Below, one piece after another: positions 9,400 to 19,927 of a stretch of 37,632 nt of DNA (its first letter is position 1; the number at the start of each line of letters is the position of its first letter). A model generated the notes under the pieces. The model was not told where the DNA came from and did no database searches. It worked only from the letters and a program-made list of their open reading frames with translations. The stretch covers positions 1 to 37,632 of the forward strand of contig LGRX02029089.1 in NCBI GenBank assembly GCA_001247695.2, read 5' to 3'. Source of the DNA: Cymbomonas tetramitiformis (lineage: Eukaryota; Chlorophyta; Pyramimonadophyceae; Pyramimonadales; Pyramimonadaceae). The translations under genes and the position numbers were made by a program.

Positions 9400-9720
9400 G
9401 CTGGTTGCATGCTGGGAGGCGCCGGTTGCATGCTGGAACCCACTGGTTGCATGCGGAACCAGGCGTGTTGCATGCTGGTCGAGGCGTGTTGCATGCTGAG
9501 ACGGGCCCGTTGCATGCTCAGCCGGTCGAGTTGCATGCTGGGCGAGGCGTGTTGCATGCTCAGCCGGGCGGGTTGCATGCTGTGTTGCACGCGAACGAAG
9601 CTGAGCTGGTTGCATGCTCAGCCGGGCGTGTTGCATGCTCAGCCGGCCGTGTTGCATGCTGTGTTGCATGCTCTGCCGAGCTGGTTGCATGCTCAGCCGC
9701 TCCCGCTGCATGCTGTGGCT
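9400..9720 (-). repeat. HATRxxx heptad (21-bp) minisatellite in element B gag
   Basis: About fifteen 21-bp units with the core GTTGCATGC(T) on the plus strand; on the minus strand they encode HATRPAE, HATRLAQ, HATSSAE and similar heptads. Because 21 is a multiple of three the array keeps frame within units, but indels inside it change the frame. The distal part is nearly identical to 4735-4850. Confidence 0.8.
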
Positions 9721-10204
9721 GGCCTTCACCAGACCCGTACACCACAGGGGTGTCCATGCTTGCCCGGCGTCTTCTTGCTAGACGCCGTTCCTCGGCCACC
9801 TCGCCCTCCGCTGTAGTAGCCTCTAGCTGAGCCATTTGATCGCGTAAGCTCCCCGCCTCGGTCTCTGCGAGGAACCGAGCGGTCTCAGCGCGTACTACCC
9901 TCTGCAACATTTCCTGGTCCGTCAACTCCTTCCTCCGATGCTTCTCCAACTTGAGACGCCGTTCTCGTCGTTTGCGACTATGCTGAGTACCCGCTGCAGA
10001 CTCATAGCCGGAGCCGGATGTAGTGCTCCCAGGTTGAGACGCGTGAGCTTGAGAGAGGTCCTCTGTCACCACGTCTTGAGGCTCCGTGCGTATTGGCAAG
10101 GTTCTCCCAAGAGTCTCCGGACCCGAAGCACGGCGACGATGATGCGGCTTGTGGTTTACCACACCCTCGTCAGGAGAAGTATCGGTGTGGGGAGTCGGTT
10201 CCAT

Positions 10205-10430
10205 CAGCGGTATAGCCAGCCTCCATATTTCTTATTTTGCCCATCTCTAAACTTTCAAAACCCGCCAGCGTTTCTCCTAAACTTGTGACCCCCAAAAAAA
10301 AAAAAAAGAAAAGGCTGGCTGGTTTCTTAACGTAGAATTATCTTAACGGTCAGCACTTACTGTGCGTGTGGTATCAAGTAGCTATGTGGCCAAATTGCCT
10401 AACCATCACATATGTGTCGATAACACATGT
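10205..10430. other. upstream flank of element B gag, no gene
   Basis: Contains an A14 run just after GACCCCC near 10294. No LTR with TG...CA ends and no frame could be supported here. The segment probably contains the degraded leader of element B. Confidence 0.3.
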
Positions 10431-10700
10431 CAGAATGTATTCTGGTCAAGAAGACATTCAGAACATCTTCCGTGTATCTTCCGAGAAGACTGTCGTTTGA
10501 ACGTCTTCCGGGAAGATGTGTTCCGAAATCCGAAAGGCATTCCGCACATCTTCGGTACGTCTTCCCCGAAGAGTGTCTTCCGGTTTCCAGAAGACGTTTC
10601 CACCCAGAAGACGTCTTCTGGAAACCAGAAGACATCATGTCTACGAAGACGTCTATAAGACGTTCAGAAAACGTCTTCTAGACGTCTTCTGATTTTTCCA
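10430..10700. repeat. GAAGAC/GTCTTC palindrome-rich cluster
   Basis: Some twenty copies of GAAGAC or GTCTTC in both orientations occur in 270 bp, with short palindromes such as AGAAGACGTCTTCT and CCAGAAGACGT...ACGTCTTCTGG. The spacing is irregular, so it is a degenerate foldback-type repeat rather than a clean tandem array. Confidence 0.65.
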
Positions 10701-10710
10701 GAATGTAGGG

Positions 10711-12890
10711 AATACGGTGAGAAATCGTGCTCGAAATTATTTATAACCCCTCTACACGTTGCCCCCATCAACTGTTCTATCTACACCCCCCTGTGGTACA
10801 CCTTTACTAGCATTTGCTTGGAGGACTGCAAGGTTGAAATTGGTGAATTGGTTTGCTCTACATTCGCGGAGAGCCAATTTTAACGGAGGGAGGATGGGGA
10901 GGCTCCCTCCAGTCCGCCCCCGGTCACGAGAGCCAACAGAGAGACGCCATAGAGATGCACGACACTGAAATGCGGTGAGAAATCGTGCTCGAAATTATTT
11001 ATGACCCCTGTACACGTTGCCCCCATCAACTGCTCTACACCCCCCTGTGGTACACCTTTACTAGCATTTGCTTGGAGGGCTGCAAGGTTGAAATTGGTGA
11101 TTTCTTTTGCTCTACATTCGCGGAGCGCCAATTTTAACGGAGGGAGGATGGGGAGGCTCCCTCCAGCCCGCCCCCGGTCACGAGAGCCAACAGGGAGACG
11201 CCATAGAGATGCACGACACTGAAATGCGGTGAGGAATCGTGCTCGAAATTATTTATGAACCCTGTACACATTGCCCCCATCAACTGCTCTACACCCCCTG
11301 TGGTACACCTTTACTAGCATTTGCTTGGAGGGCTGCAAGGTTGAAATTGGTGAATTGGTTTGCTCTAAATTCGGGGAGCGCCAATTTTAAAGGAGGGAGG
11401 ATGGGGAGGCTCCCTCCAGTCCGCCCCCGGTCACGAGAGCCAATGGGGAGACACCACAGAGATACACGACACTGAAATACGGTGAGAAATCGTGCTCTGA
11501 AAATTCCCTGGCCCCTTTACACATTGCCCCCATAATCTGTTCTACACCCCCCTGTACCAGCATTTTCTGGGAGGGCTGCAAGGTTGAAATTGGTGAATTC
11601 TTTTGCTCTACATTCGCGGAGCGCCAATTTTAAAGGAGGGAGGTGGATGGGGAGGCTTCCTCCAGTCCGCCCCCGGTCACGAGAGCCAACAGGGAGACGC
11701 CATAGAGATGCACGACACTGAAATACGGTGAGAAATCGTGCTTGAAAATATCTATGAACCCTGTACACATTGCCCCCATCAACTGTTCTACACCCCCCAT
11801 GCACTAGCATTTTCTGGGAGGGCTGCAAGGTTGAAATTGGTGATTTCTTTTCGTGCTCTTCATTCGCGGAGCGCCAATTTTAAAGGAGGGAGGATGGGGA
11901 GGCTCCCTCCAGCCCGCCCCCGGTCACGAGAGCCAATGGGGAGACGCCATAGAGATGCACGACACTGAAATACGGTGAGAAATTGTGCTCTGAAAATTCC
12001 CTGGCCTCTGTACACATCGCCCCCATCATCGGTTCTACACCCTTCTGTACTAGCATTAGTTTGGAGGGCTGCAAGGTTGAAATTGGTGAATTATTTTGCT
12101 CTACATTCGCTGAGCGCCAATTCTAATTCCTAAACTGCTACGCGAAACACTCAAAACTGATTTTCTCGGCGACAAATAACTCAAATTCACTTTTGAAGAC
12201 AGTTTTGAAAAGCTCTCATCGAGCCGCATGCAGCCATGCACTTTGAAGCAACCATGTTGCGACAATGCCCTTAATATTTTGCCCAGACGCACTCTATTTT
12301 AGCTTGACCATAATGCGTTACATCTAGGAGGGCACATGTGTGATAGTGTTACAAACCCCTACTAATATAAGTAGCTCTAAGCGCATGTTGAGCACTTGGT
12401 AAGATTATACCTGGAGGTATACGGTCGATATTAGGGCTTACGGTGTTAACGATGCGGCACATCCATCAACATTTTTCAGTTGACAATCACGTCGTCGGTA
12501 TCAAGTGTCATGCATTTTTAACGGTTGCATGTGATTCGCCTTGAGAAGACCTTTCCGACACTATTTTCAAAAGTTGAGGCAGGACCCGTATGCCAAAGTT
12601 ATTGTAAATAAACCCGAATTTTCAAAACCCCGAAATTCCTTCCGCAGTTTAGGGGTTAAAGGAGGGAGGATGGGGAGGCTCCCTCCAGTCCGCCCCCGGT
12701 CACGAGAGCCAACAGGGAGACGCCATAGAAATGCACGACACTGAAATACGGTGAGAACTCGTACACGAAATTATTTATGACCCCTGTACACATTGCCCCC
12801 ATCAACTGTTCTATCTACACCCCCCTGTGGTACACCTTTACTAGCATTTGCTCGGAGGGCTGCAAGGTTGAAATTGACGATTTCTTTTGG
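10711..12890. repeat. tandem satellite of about 246-258 bp, six to seven units
   Basis: The landmark ATACGGTGAGAAATCGTGCT (with variants) begins units at about 10711, 10969, 11223, 11476, 11722, 11969 and 12745. Each unit then holds CCCTGTACACATTGCCCCCA, CTAGCATTTGCTTGGAGGGC, TGCAAGGTTGAAATTGGTGA, GCGGAGCGCCAATTTTAA, AGGAGGGAGGATGGGGAGGC and ATGCACGACACTGAAA. The sixth unit is split by an inserted element (12127-12656); the last unit ends near 12890. Each unit contains a short plus-strand frame ending RHRDARH and stop, which I do not consider evidence for a gene. Confidence 0.9.
12127..12656. mobile_element. 530-bp non-autonomous TIR element with TAA target duplication
   Basis: It lies inside the sixth unit of the 250-bp satellite. 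The left end is TTCCTAAACTGC and the right end, on the opposite strand, ACCCCTAAACTGC; the core CCTAAACTGC is identical. TAA flanks both sides (12124-12126 and 12657-12659). Taking out the element and one TAA restores the satellite consensus GCCAATT-TAAAGGAGGG with a single mismatch. The 3-bp TAA duplication again suggests a PIF/Harbinger-type transposase acting in trans. No coding frame is visible inside. Confidence 0.75.
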
Positions 12891-13480
12891 GGGGTAGTCT
12901 ACCCCACAAACCCCCTCCCACTTGTAATAAGATTTCCCGCCTGAAGGGCTTGAAAAACTTATTTGCTTCCCATTCTTCTTGTGCAAACTTACTTTCAATT
13001 TTGCAACACACGAGAATACTGATATACAGCCCGTATATCTCGGGTGTGACAATACACTTAACAGTCAGAACACGCGGTATTTCAGATAACTTGTGATATA
13101 AAGCAATTACGAAGACAAAACTTAAACCTAAACCTAGAACCTCGAACGGTCACGGTTACTGTACTACTACTAGTACTCAGGTCTAGACAGACTCAGATTG
13201 GACGCTTGGGTCTGGAAGGGGGCCTGAACCGAGACTCTCGGACAGGGCTGCCTAGCCAGATCCCGGCACACCACCTCCAGTCTGGAGTGTGGACTAGAAA
13301 GGCAGCAGATATACAGCAATAAATAGTTAGGGCACTTGGCCCGGCTAATCCTACTGTGCCATTCTGATAAAACTGTTGCTACAACTGAAATCCCAATCTC
13401 AAACCAGTGCAACAGCAAACTCAAGATGATGCTTTTGAAAAGTTAAAACAAATAAAGCTGTCCGTCAAATTGAAAGATGT
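12890..13480. other. spacer without a supported gene
   Basis: Mixed unique sequence. A 37-codon plus-strand frame at about 13393-13500 (ending KDVLVDVNE) looks protein-like but is too short and isolated to call. Nothing else was recognised. Confidence 0.3.
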
Positions 13481-13539
13481 TCTTGTTGATGTCAATGAAT
13501 AACGAACCGTGCACTGCACCCGCAGTGCACATCCAGATG

Positions 13540-14879
13540 CTACCCAGCTGCAGATGTTCCAGAAGCAATCACGGGACCACCACCTGGCGGTGCACCACCA
13601 GAAGAGATGTCTGCACCACCAGACAGCGCGGCAGCCTGGAAAGCTGCCAGTACTTGAGCCCGCACCATCGGGCTGAGTGTGTCAACAATGCCGCTGAAGA
13701 TGCAAGCCTGGCCGTAGCAGACCACAGGCTCACGTGCAGCCGCAGGGCTGCCACCACCGTGCACGGCCGCTGCAACCCCTGCTACGCCGCAGCACATTAA
13801 AATGCACGCAAGGAGCACCACCGGCATGTGGGGGCCTAGCCCCCATGGCGGCACACCGCAGCCCACGATCGGACGATCGAGCCACCACCGGCTCAACCGC
13901 ATCAACCGGCTGAGCCCCCATGGAGCACGCACCCATTTCAATGGTGCGAGGGCCCGCCGGCGGATGGAGCATCTCAATCCCACCTACGAACTCGTCCGTG
14001 GGCGTCGAAAGGTAGTAGCTTGGCAAGCCACTGTCCGCAGTCGCGGCCACCACTGCAGACACTGGCGGGGCAAAGGATGCCTGCACCATGCTCACCTCAG
14101 TGGCCGCTGCCACATCGCGCCCTAGCTGCTGAAGCTCTGCCTCCACGTCCATGCCCTTGCTCTGCCTCCACGTCCATACCCTCGTCGTCGGAGTCCTCGG
14201 ACTCACCCGTCGCAAAGCCGTAGGCGGAGATGTCCACGCCCCCGGCCGATGCTCCGTCGTTCACGGCACGGCTGGCGCACCGTACTGTGCTCATGCCGCA
14301 GAGAATGATGCCGGCTCGTTGTCGGCCGCGGACTGAAACACCTGGCACAACGCCACGGTGTGCAACACCTCTGGTGTGCAGTCCGCGACCGGCTTGCAGT
14401 AAGCCGCTGTCGTGCCCGCCGCATGCTTCTTCCCGCCAAGCGGGCAATCGTCCAACGAGTGGAACTTGTGCCCATCGCCCGCCGTGGGACAGCGAGGACA
14501 CTGCGGGATGGTCTTTTTAAGGCGTGCGTCGAATACCCCACTTGTGGGTCAGGGCGAGAGCCGACGCGATAGCTGGAAAGCCCCTTTCGCGTCCGTTTAG
14601 GGAGCAAAGAAGCCGCACTTCCTTGGCGTTGGGACTTGACGAAGTTCTCGATTCTCTCAATCTTGGCGAAGAGCTTGAGGATGTGGTCGTCACCTGGAGG
14701 CACCACCGCCGAAGCCGCGGTGCGTCACGGCAGTGCCTCCCTGTTCCACCTGCGACGAGTACCACGACACGAAGACCGACGTTACCAAATCGGACAATTC
14801 CGCAAGGGAGACATGTTGTAGGTCAACCAAGCGAGGGTAGCGTACACGGATAGCCGCGTACAAGTCAGGGTCGGGGACT
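13540..14879 (-). pseudogene. gag-like retroelement fragment F with Cys/His cluster, multiply frameshifted
   Basis: Minus-strand coding pieces follow each other in different frames. From 14879: DPDLYAAIRVRYPRLVDLQH and SDLVTSVFVSWYSSQVEQ (to TGA 14690-14692); then DDHILKLFAKIERIENFVKS; then a Cys/His segment, CPRCPTAGDGHKFHSLDDCP, with further Cys residues, ending at a TGA near 14293; then an acidic piece (GESEDSDDEGMDVEAE); then LQQLGRDVAAATEVSMVQ, containing ADSGLPSYYLS; then a last frame ending at 13540. A 25-bp tandem duplication (14135-14159 and 14160-14184) breaks the frame inside DVEAE. The order capsid-like helices, Cys/His cluster, acidic linker resembles gag, and ADSG could be a decayed retroviral-type protease motif, but that is weak. 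The 5' end is cut at 14880 by a satellite array. Confidence 0.45.
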
Positions 14880-14883
14880 CACG

Positions 14884-16010
14884 CTCTTTGCTTACGCGTC
14901 GTGGCCCCTCAGCCGCCACTTTGCCCCCAAGCGGCATGGCCTTGGAGCCATGCTGCGGGTGACTTCTCAGCCCTCCCCCGTCTCAAGCCCTACCTAGCTC
15001 CTTCTTAGCCTTTGTCTTGCATGAATCAAAGATTGAGTGAGGATGATTTGATGTGAGCGAGGTGCGACAAGCCCCACGGGCGAAGGCCCCTCAGCCACCC
15101 CGCGACCCCCGGGCATGGCCTTGGAGCCGGTGCGGGGTGACTTCTCAGCCCTCCCCCGTCTCAAGCCCCGCCTAGCTCCTTTGCCTTTGCCTTGCATTAA
15201 TCACAGATGGAGTGAGGATGATTTGATGTGAGTGAAGTGCTACATGCCCCACAGGCGCAGGCCCCTCATCAGCCGCCGCACTGCCCCCCCCAAGCAGCAT
15301 GGCCTTGGAGCCATCTGCAGGTGACTTTTCAGTCCCCCCCACCCCTCTCAAGCCATGCCTAGCTCCTTTGCCTTTGCCTTGCATAATTCACAGATGGAGT
15401 GAGGATGATTTGATGTGAGTGAAGTGCTACATGCCCCACAGGCGCAGGCCCCTCATCAGCCGCCGCACTGCCCCCCCCAAGCAGCATGGCCTTGGAGCCA
15501 TCTGCAGGTGACTTTTCAGCCCTCCCCCCCTCTCAAGCCCTGCCTAGCTCCTTTGCCTTTGCCTTGCATGAATCACAGATGGGGTGAGGATGATTTGATG
15601 TGAGTGAGGTGCTACATGCCCCACAGGCGCAGGCCCCTCAGCCGCCGCACTGCCCTCCCCAAGCAGCATGGCCTTGGAGGCCGGTACGGGGGCCCCCCGT
15701 CTCAAGCCCTGCCTAGCTCCTTAGCCTTTGCCTTGCATGGATCAAGGATTGAGTGAGAATGATTTGATGTGAGTGAGGTGCAGACATGCCCCACGGGCGC
15801 AGGCCCCCGGCCCACCTTTGCCCCACCCAAGCAGCATGGCCTTGGAGCCCCGGTGCAGGTGACTTCTCAGCCCCGTCTCAAGCCTGCCTAGCTCCTTAGC
15901 CTTTGCCTTGCATGGATCAAGGATGGAGTGATGATGATTTGATGTGAGTGAGGTGCGACATGCCCCGCCCACAGGCGCAGGCCCCTCAGCCGCCGCCCTC
16001 ACCCTAAATA
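14884..16010. repeat. tandem satellite of 169-187 bp, about six units
   Basis: The landmark ATTTGATGTGAG begins at about 15046, 15221, 15408, 15593, 15762 and 15937. Each unit also carries CCTAGCTCCTT(A/T)GCCTTTG, CTTGCATGAATCA, GGCGCAGGCCCCTCAG and CAAGCAGCATGGCCTTGGAG. The first, more diverged part begins next to the truncated gag fragment F. No coding function is supported. Confidence 0.9.
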
Positions 16011-16195
16011 TGGTCTTCCCACATGTACTTTGAAACTTTTCATCCAAACCATGCAGCACAAGTGATGCTAGTACCAAAGGTCTCATCTTATGCAATTTGA
16101 CAAAATATCTATCTTAGTAATAGGGGGTGCACACCAATATTCATTACCTTGCATGAATGTCTTATGTCATACATATGATGCACATAACATGCTTT
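16010..16195. other. short AT-rich spacer
   Basis: Transition between the GC-rich satellite and the AT-rich minisatellite. Nothing recognisable. Confidence 0.3.
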
Positions 16196-16830
16196 AGTCA
16201 ATATATGCCTATGTACGAGTTGAATTTTAACCTAGTTATGCAAAGTGAACTTTAGCCTATATGTGAGTTAGATTTCACCCTATATATCACCTGAATTTCA
16301 ACATATATGTGACCTAGAATCCAACCTTTGTAAGAGCTGAATTTCAGCCTATATGTGAGGTGAACTTTAGTCTATATGTGAGCAGAATTTCAACCTATAT
16401 ATATATGTGCTAGATTTTAGCTTGATGTATGAGAATTGGATTTCATCCTATATATCACCTGAATTTTAGCCTATATGTGAGCAGAATTTCAGCTTATATG
16501 TGATCTAGAATCCAACCTGTATAAGAGATGAATTTCAGCCTATATGTGAGGTGAACTTTAGCCTATATGTGAGCAGAATTTCAACCTATATGTGAGCTGA
16601 ATTTCAACCTATATATGAGCTGGCTTTCAGCCTATATGCGAGCTAGATTTCAGCCTATATATGAGCTAGATTTCAGCCTACATATGAGCTAGATTTCAAC
16701 CTACATATGAGCTAGATTTCAGCCTATATGCGAGCTGGATTTCCGCATATATATCACCTGAATTCCAGCCTATATGTGTCTGAGCTGAATTTTAGCCTAT
16801 ATGTGAGTTGAATTTCAGCCTCAACATAGT
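16195..16830. repeat. AT-rich minisatellite, 23-bp unit
   Basis: More than twenty diverged copies of a unit like AGCCTATATGTGAGCTGAAT followed by TTC. Changes between GTGAGC, ATGAGC and GCGAGC define variants. No coding frame. Confidence 0.85.
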
Positions 16831-16849
16831 TCCCCTATACAGCACAATT

Positions 16850-18400
16850 TGTGAATGAATGCGTATACGGTTGGGGTGATATCAGAAATGGCGAGTTCAG
16901 AAAAGGCCAGCAGCTACCCGTTGCGGCGGCCGCAACCCCACCTGCAGGTACGACGACACTTCTGAAATATGGCAAGCTAGAAAATTTTAAGCACACCATC
17001 GTTATCACAATATTGAAAATCTCCACTAACACATGTCAAACGGGCCAAATCAAGCAGTTCTAAAAACAAAAATCGGACTGGTCAATCGGTCATCTGAAGG
17101 CCTAGAGTGTTCAATCAAATATTTCTCCCACATATTTTGACCCCGCGAATATGGATCCACCTCTAAATTGATTGGCTCACGACCTAGCTTGGAGATCCTG
17201 ATCTGGCATGGCTGCGGGCGAACTATTGCTCCTGCCGTGAATTCTTTCGTTTCAACTCTTGATTGAGCATCCAGCCTTTTTTGTCAATTGTATATGGTGC
17301 GGATATACTAAAATGATAAACCGTAAACTTTCGCAAACGTCGTTAAGACCTCGTGCTGCCTAAGAGACGTTGACAATGTCCGTTTTTGATAATGTGTCAT
17401 ATTTCATGTAAACGTTTGGCCATTTTAATTGAAGATGTAAAAAGGTAAAAGTGATGACTGAAAGTGCAGTGGTAACTATTAGTGGCATATGTCCATATAA
17501 CTTATTTTTCGCTTTCAATAGTCGGGGGCGGCAGCATCATGGCGCGGATGCTCAGATGAGCTATAACAGAACAGCCAAAACTGTATTATGATTAGTCAAA
17601 CAGCGCATTCGTTGACACCTTGAAGGAATATTGTGCAGGTTGCAAAATTATCCCCACAATATATTACACACGGAAAGTTTTAAAACTGATGGGTAGCATA
17701 TGGTATTCATTTTTTAAAGCGCGATTCGTTATCCAAGGTACTTTTTTGGCTTACGCGTCGTCATAATATTGGCAAATAGTCACCGATACCATGACACACT
17801 TGAAATTTCAAACTTTTGATCATTTTGATGGTTTACTCACCATAAACATAGTTTAGGATGATCGGGACTTAGCACACGCTGCCCCTTAATACCGTAAAAT
17901 AGACGATGCGGGTACATTTTTCCGTCTACTGTCTCACCGTGGGAGCATTTTCCTTACGATCAGAACTGAATCGCTAAAGGGGACATCCTCTCCGCCATCC
18001 ATCCACCTGGATATTTTACCTGACGGTACGGTCCTCCAGTGTAGTAGCCGCAACCACAGTGGTCAATGGAGCAGCAAAAATCGCAGCTGATGCCACAATG
18101 GTACTGGCAGCAATACATTTTAACTTACAGTGTCGATGTTATGTGTGCACGCACTTCAACTTCGCCATGAAGAAGACCCTTCTGCATCGGAACGTAATTG
18201 CACCTATTGCTACTGATTCGAGCGTGCTTGGTGGCACCGCTCGAAACCGAGACTGTTCACGTTGTATAAGGTGGATCTAGCAGGGTTGATCTCCTTTTCT
18301 GGTGGCTTTGGAGGCCTGCTATGATGTATGGCATATATGTGAACCGCGTTATTCGTCATAACGACATATCACTGATGAACATATACACGGCGGGCAGTAT
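16850..18400. other. unique AT-rich spacer, no gene recognised
   Basis: About 1.5 kb of non-repetitive sequence. Frames are short on both strands, with no domain-like composition and no matching splice borders. An Ala-rich plus-strand stretch with CTGCAG/GTACGA near 16945 could be an exon edge but stands alone. Confidence 0.35.
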
Positions 18401-18623
18401 TCAAGAGAGCGATACAATTCCCGAAGTCAGGTCGGAAGGAGAGTGAGAGGTGTCAGATATTGACAAAGAGGGGCCACTCAACGGGAGTGACTTCACACCG
18501 GACATCTGCCCGCGAGGATTCCAGGACCTTGGGGGAGGTGTCATGGGTGCTTCGGGCTCCCAGTTGTTCTCAATGTGCAGCAGCGTATCGTCCTTGACAG
18601 ATTTGCCCCACGCCACCGTTAGC
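18401..18623 (-). CDS. putative terminal exon, Ser/Pro-rich C-terminus
   Basis: On the minus strand an acceptor (CTTATAG) precedes 18623, and the frame then reads LTVAWGKSVKDDTLLHIENN, WEPEAPMTPPPRSWNPRG and a Ser/Pro-rich end to a TGA at 18401-18403. The composition and clean acceptor suggest a real last exon of a gene whose other exons are not identified. No domain recognised. Confidence 0.4.
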
Positions 18624-19736
18624 CTATAAGACCCCTTACAACCAAATAGTGGTTTTCAGTTAGAGTGTGCTGTAGGGACAGATAGAGGGACCGTAGTCTC
18701 CTATAGGGAGAGAGGCTTGCTGCGATGACCAAAGTTAGAGACCTCATTGGGGGGTGATGACATCGATCGATCTTCGATCTACGATATGCCAGCCAGGATG
18801 CACGACGCATTCCGAGAGTACATATACTCGTGCTTATGCGTCATTCAATAGGCATGGCCGCTTATTCCTCTTCGTTTGGATGCTTGTTTACGTGCCGTGC
18901 CTGTATACATGTCGGCGTACCAACCTTGGCATTTAAACAGTAATACGCTTGGAGATCCTGTTGGGGACCTTTCCACAGGTAGCAATGATCAATGCTACCT
19001 TCAAAGCTGTCAAGCAGTCGATTGGGATTTTCTACGAAGAAACCAGCTCGAAACTCGGCTTCATGCCACGCGCGGTTTCTCCCTCGTTACTCGGCTAAAT
19101 CGGAAAGAATATGGACGAGGTTGGACCCCGACGAACCGTTTAGGACGCCATGTGTGAAATATACGTGTCGTTATACCTAAATAAGTAAGTACGTAGTGTT
19201 AACAGCTAAAACTCAGCAAAAGTGAGCAAATCGGGCGGTATGATATTTGAGTGTCGGTTGACCTACAACCCTCAGTACCTATGCAAAGTAGGCCCATTCA
19301 TGCGCATAGGCACCACAAACACATGCTTTTGTCGTCACATTGTTAACATTGCAGAGAATAGCATAATTGTGTGTTGGATAATATGCAATTGAAAATATCA
19401 TTATAACGGAAGTAAAGTAAATATACACGCGTGACTGTATTTTGCACGGAGAAGCGCATGATGGCCTGAAGCCCTACAGACGTGTTCGCCAAATGACGGA
19501 TATTCACGTACGGTACGTGCACACGTACGCACCGAATACGGACACACACATACTTATCCCGTACGAAATGTGGAGCTCGTCGGACATACTAACTATGTTA
19601 CACAGTTAACTATCTCCTGCGCACTCTCAAGGTCAACATTTCGTGCAGCAAGTGATCATAATGAGTAGTCACCATAATAAGATATTCTGTATACCACTTC
19701 CCCCTTAAAGTGCTATCAGGTACGCGATACTTACTT
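18624..19736. other. spacer, no gene recognised
   Basis: Short frames only on both strands. No tandem repeat and no transposon ends seen. Confidence 0.3.
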
Positions 19737-19861
19737 GACATACAAACACGCCGCTTTATGACTGGTGCATATCTGACGAGTGCTGCATTTCCCGAAGATT
19801 GGTCTACACACGTGAGGGAACTCCACATTTCTTCCACATCACGATTTGAATCATTACTCAA
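19736..19861 (-). CDS. possible small exon ending at a GTAAGTAT donor
   Basis: The minus-strand segment reads NRDVEEMWSSLTCVDQSSGN and on to VCMS, and ends directly before GTAAGTAT, a near-ideal splice donor. The 5' border is unclear. It lies downstream of the stop at 19928, so if real it belongs to a different transcript. Weak call. Confidence 0.2.
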
Positions 19862-19927
19862 CCACTAACACACATGTGGTAAACCTCACTATGCACCCCA
19901 CGTAGAAGGTGCCCTGCTAACGGCTAT

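Larger units (their letters stand above)
7513..10204 (-). pseudogene. gag-like protein of element B (several frameshifts, MITE insertion)
   Basis: ATG at 10204 (MEPTPHTDTSPDEGVVNHK). Order on the minus strand: basic/Ser N-terminus; a charged coiled-coil-like stretch (about 9830-9960, LEKHRRKELTDQEMLQRVV); RRRRASMDTPVVYGSG, matching RRRQSMETVV of element A; HATRxxx heptad repeats (9400-9715); an acidic DDPGDDPGDDPDGDP linker; RLLVVTPQGDSLRV; ESEAETYELDGLQAWVEV; IAALTTPSF and LSVSTLLW; then a capsid-like block AFYTRITTRTATVNFV and a basic tail to a TGA at 7513-7515. Frame changes occur in the heptad repeats (9560-9730), near 8260-8300 and near 7890, and a MITE sits at 7670-7826. The shared blocks with element A make gag the best call; this copy is dead. 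Confidence 0.65.

Noticed and set aside
10270..10300. TGGGGG after a T run on the minus strand as a second primer-binding site
   Set aside because: It follows an A/T homopolymer, not an LTR end with CA, and no matching LTR could be seen.
10759..11968. Series of 69-103 codon frames in both strands of the 250-bp repeat
   Set aside because: They recur only because the DNA unit recurs, and copies contain frame-changing indels, so a protein-coding gene family is unlikely.
14022..14060. ADSG as an active aspartic protease of fragment F
   Set aside because: Only the DSG triplet is present; the flanking hydrophobic residues and second-half motif of a retroviral-type protease are missing, so it is mentioned only as a weak hint.
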